Source of the DNA: Anaerolineales bacterium HSG24
GTDB taxonomy: Bacteria > Chloroflexota > Anaerolineae > 4572-78 > J111
Assembly (NCBI GenBank): GCA_030377895.1
Contig: JAUCGB010000040.1
Location: 1-34,045 of the forward strand
Direction: 5' to 3'
Length of the DNA: 34,045 nt
Positions within the stretch are counted from its first letter, which is position 1, and the number at the start of each line of letters is the position of its first letter. A program made the position numbers and the translations under genes. Below, one piece after another: positions 33,497 through 34,045 of this stretch. Below the pieces are notes generated by a model. That model made no database searches. It was not told where the DNA came from and saw only the letters and a program-made list of their open reading frames with translations.

Positions 33497-34045
33497 ATGA
33501 AACCGACACCATTACAATTAACGTTCCAAATTGGGATTGCCGCTTTGGGGCGTTTTCTTATTAATACCGCTCGCCGCATGATATACCCCTTTGCCTCCGT
33601 TTTAAGCGTGGGATTGGGCGTTCCCCTGTTTTACATCAGTTCATTAATCGCCATCAATCAAGCGACGGGCTTGCTCAGTCCCTTGTTTGGCCCATTAAGC
33701 GATCGTTGGGGCTATCGAAAAATGATGCTATTGGGATTAGCTATTTTAAGCTTTGGCATGGGATTTGTGGGAATTTTTCCGTTTTATGGGGTTTTGGTAG
33801 TCACCATGTTTTTGGCCGGTTTGGGCAAAAGCATCTACGACCCGGCCTTACAGTCATACATTGGGGAGCATGTGCCGTATCAACGCCGAGGATTGGCGAT
33901 TGGTTTGGTAGAGTATAGTTGGGCCGGAAGTACTCTGATTGGCTTGCCGTTGATTGGACTGTTGCTGGCAAACCAAAACTTTGCTTGGCAAACCTCCTTT
34001 TTGGTTTTAGGCGGTTTGGGGTTGCTCGCACTCGTTGGCCTCGCG
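33497..34045 (+). CDS. Major facilitator superfamily transporter, 3' truncated by the window
   Basis: 183 codons are open to the window edge from an ATG at 33497. The N-terminus has about five membrane helices: LGRFLINTARRMIYPFASVL, then FYISSLIAINQATGLLSP. The family loop motif GPLSDRWGYRKMMLLGL lies between helices 2 and 3. FLAGLGKSIYDPALQSYIGE and later RRGLAIGLVEYSWAGSTLIG fit helices 4-5 of drug/sugar-type MFS proteins. The ribosome binding site is poor (AGG 4 nt upstream; GGAGG is over 20 nt away). The substrate is unknown. Confidence 0.88.
   Translation, partial: MKPTPLQLTFQIGIAALGRFLINTARRMIYPFASVLSVGLGVPLFYISSLIAINQATGLLSPLFGPLSDRWGYRKMMLLGLAILSFGMGFVGIFPFYGVLVVTMFLAGLGKSIYDPALQSYIGEHVPYQRRGLAIGLVEYSWAGSTLIGLPLIGLLLANQNFAWQTSFLVLGGLGLLALVGLA

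Overview
The window looks like a chromosomal segment of a Chloroflexota bacterium, probably near Anaerolineae or Ardenticatenia. This is inferred from gene style only: a large modular secreted protein ending in YLPVIVRE, envelope-anchored LysM plus CAP proteins, a multi-domain protein with cyclic-nucleotide-binding-like and bacterial-PH-like domains, and many palindromic intergenic elements. No 16S gene is present. Almost all genes lie on the minus strand. The exceptions are the broken element at the left and an MFS transporter cut off at the right edge.

Layout from left to right. (1) 1-1357 is decayed ground: the first 22 codons of a gene leaving the window, a pseudogene (91-866) whose conserved core resembles a transposon-like protein family best known from animal genomes, and palindromic intergenic repeats. 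(2) 1358-7510 is one 2050-residue secreted surface protein with two seven-repeat propellers and a 4 x 336 bp tandem repeat. (3) 7511-8123 holds a 141 bp inverted-repeat element, the tail of a dead gene and a strong terminator. (4) 8124-12791 is a tight three-gene operon: a DUF262 protein fused to a type ISP restriction-enzyme specificity-like region, a DUF3696-type ATPase, and an unrecognised third protein. It is the best candidate here for an undescribed defence system. (5) 13095-15999 pairs a second AAA ATPase with a (beta/alpha)8 glycosidase-like protein. (6) 16690-24313 holds a TraB/PrgY-family membrane protein, a GT4 glycosyltransferase, the cyclic-nucleotide/PH-like membrane protein, a membrane-anchored phospholipase D-like protein and a YccF-family membrane protein. 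(7) 24663-30034 is the classical translation and transcription cluster tRNA-Tyr, tuf, rpmG, secE, nusG, rplK, rplA, rplJ, rplL, with an L10-leader-type attenuator before rplJ. (8) 30147-33244 is a tandem pair of LysM-CAP proteins behind a near-consensus promoter, followed by the MFS gene.

The housekeeping block (7) is ordinary and complete, and it includes rpmG at 55 codons. The accessory blocks carry the novelty: the restriction-like operon, a mobile palindromic element present twice plus one remnant, and the eukaryote-like pseudogene. All functional calls come from reading motifs by eye. No database search was run.
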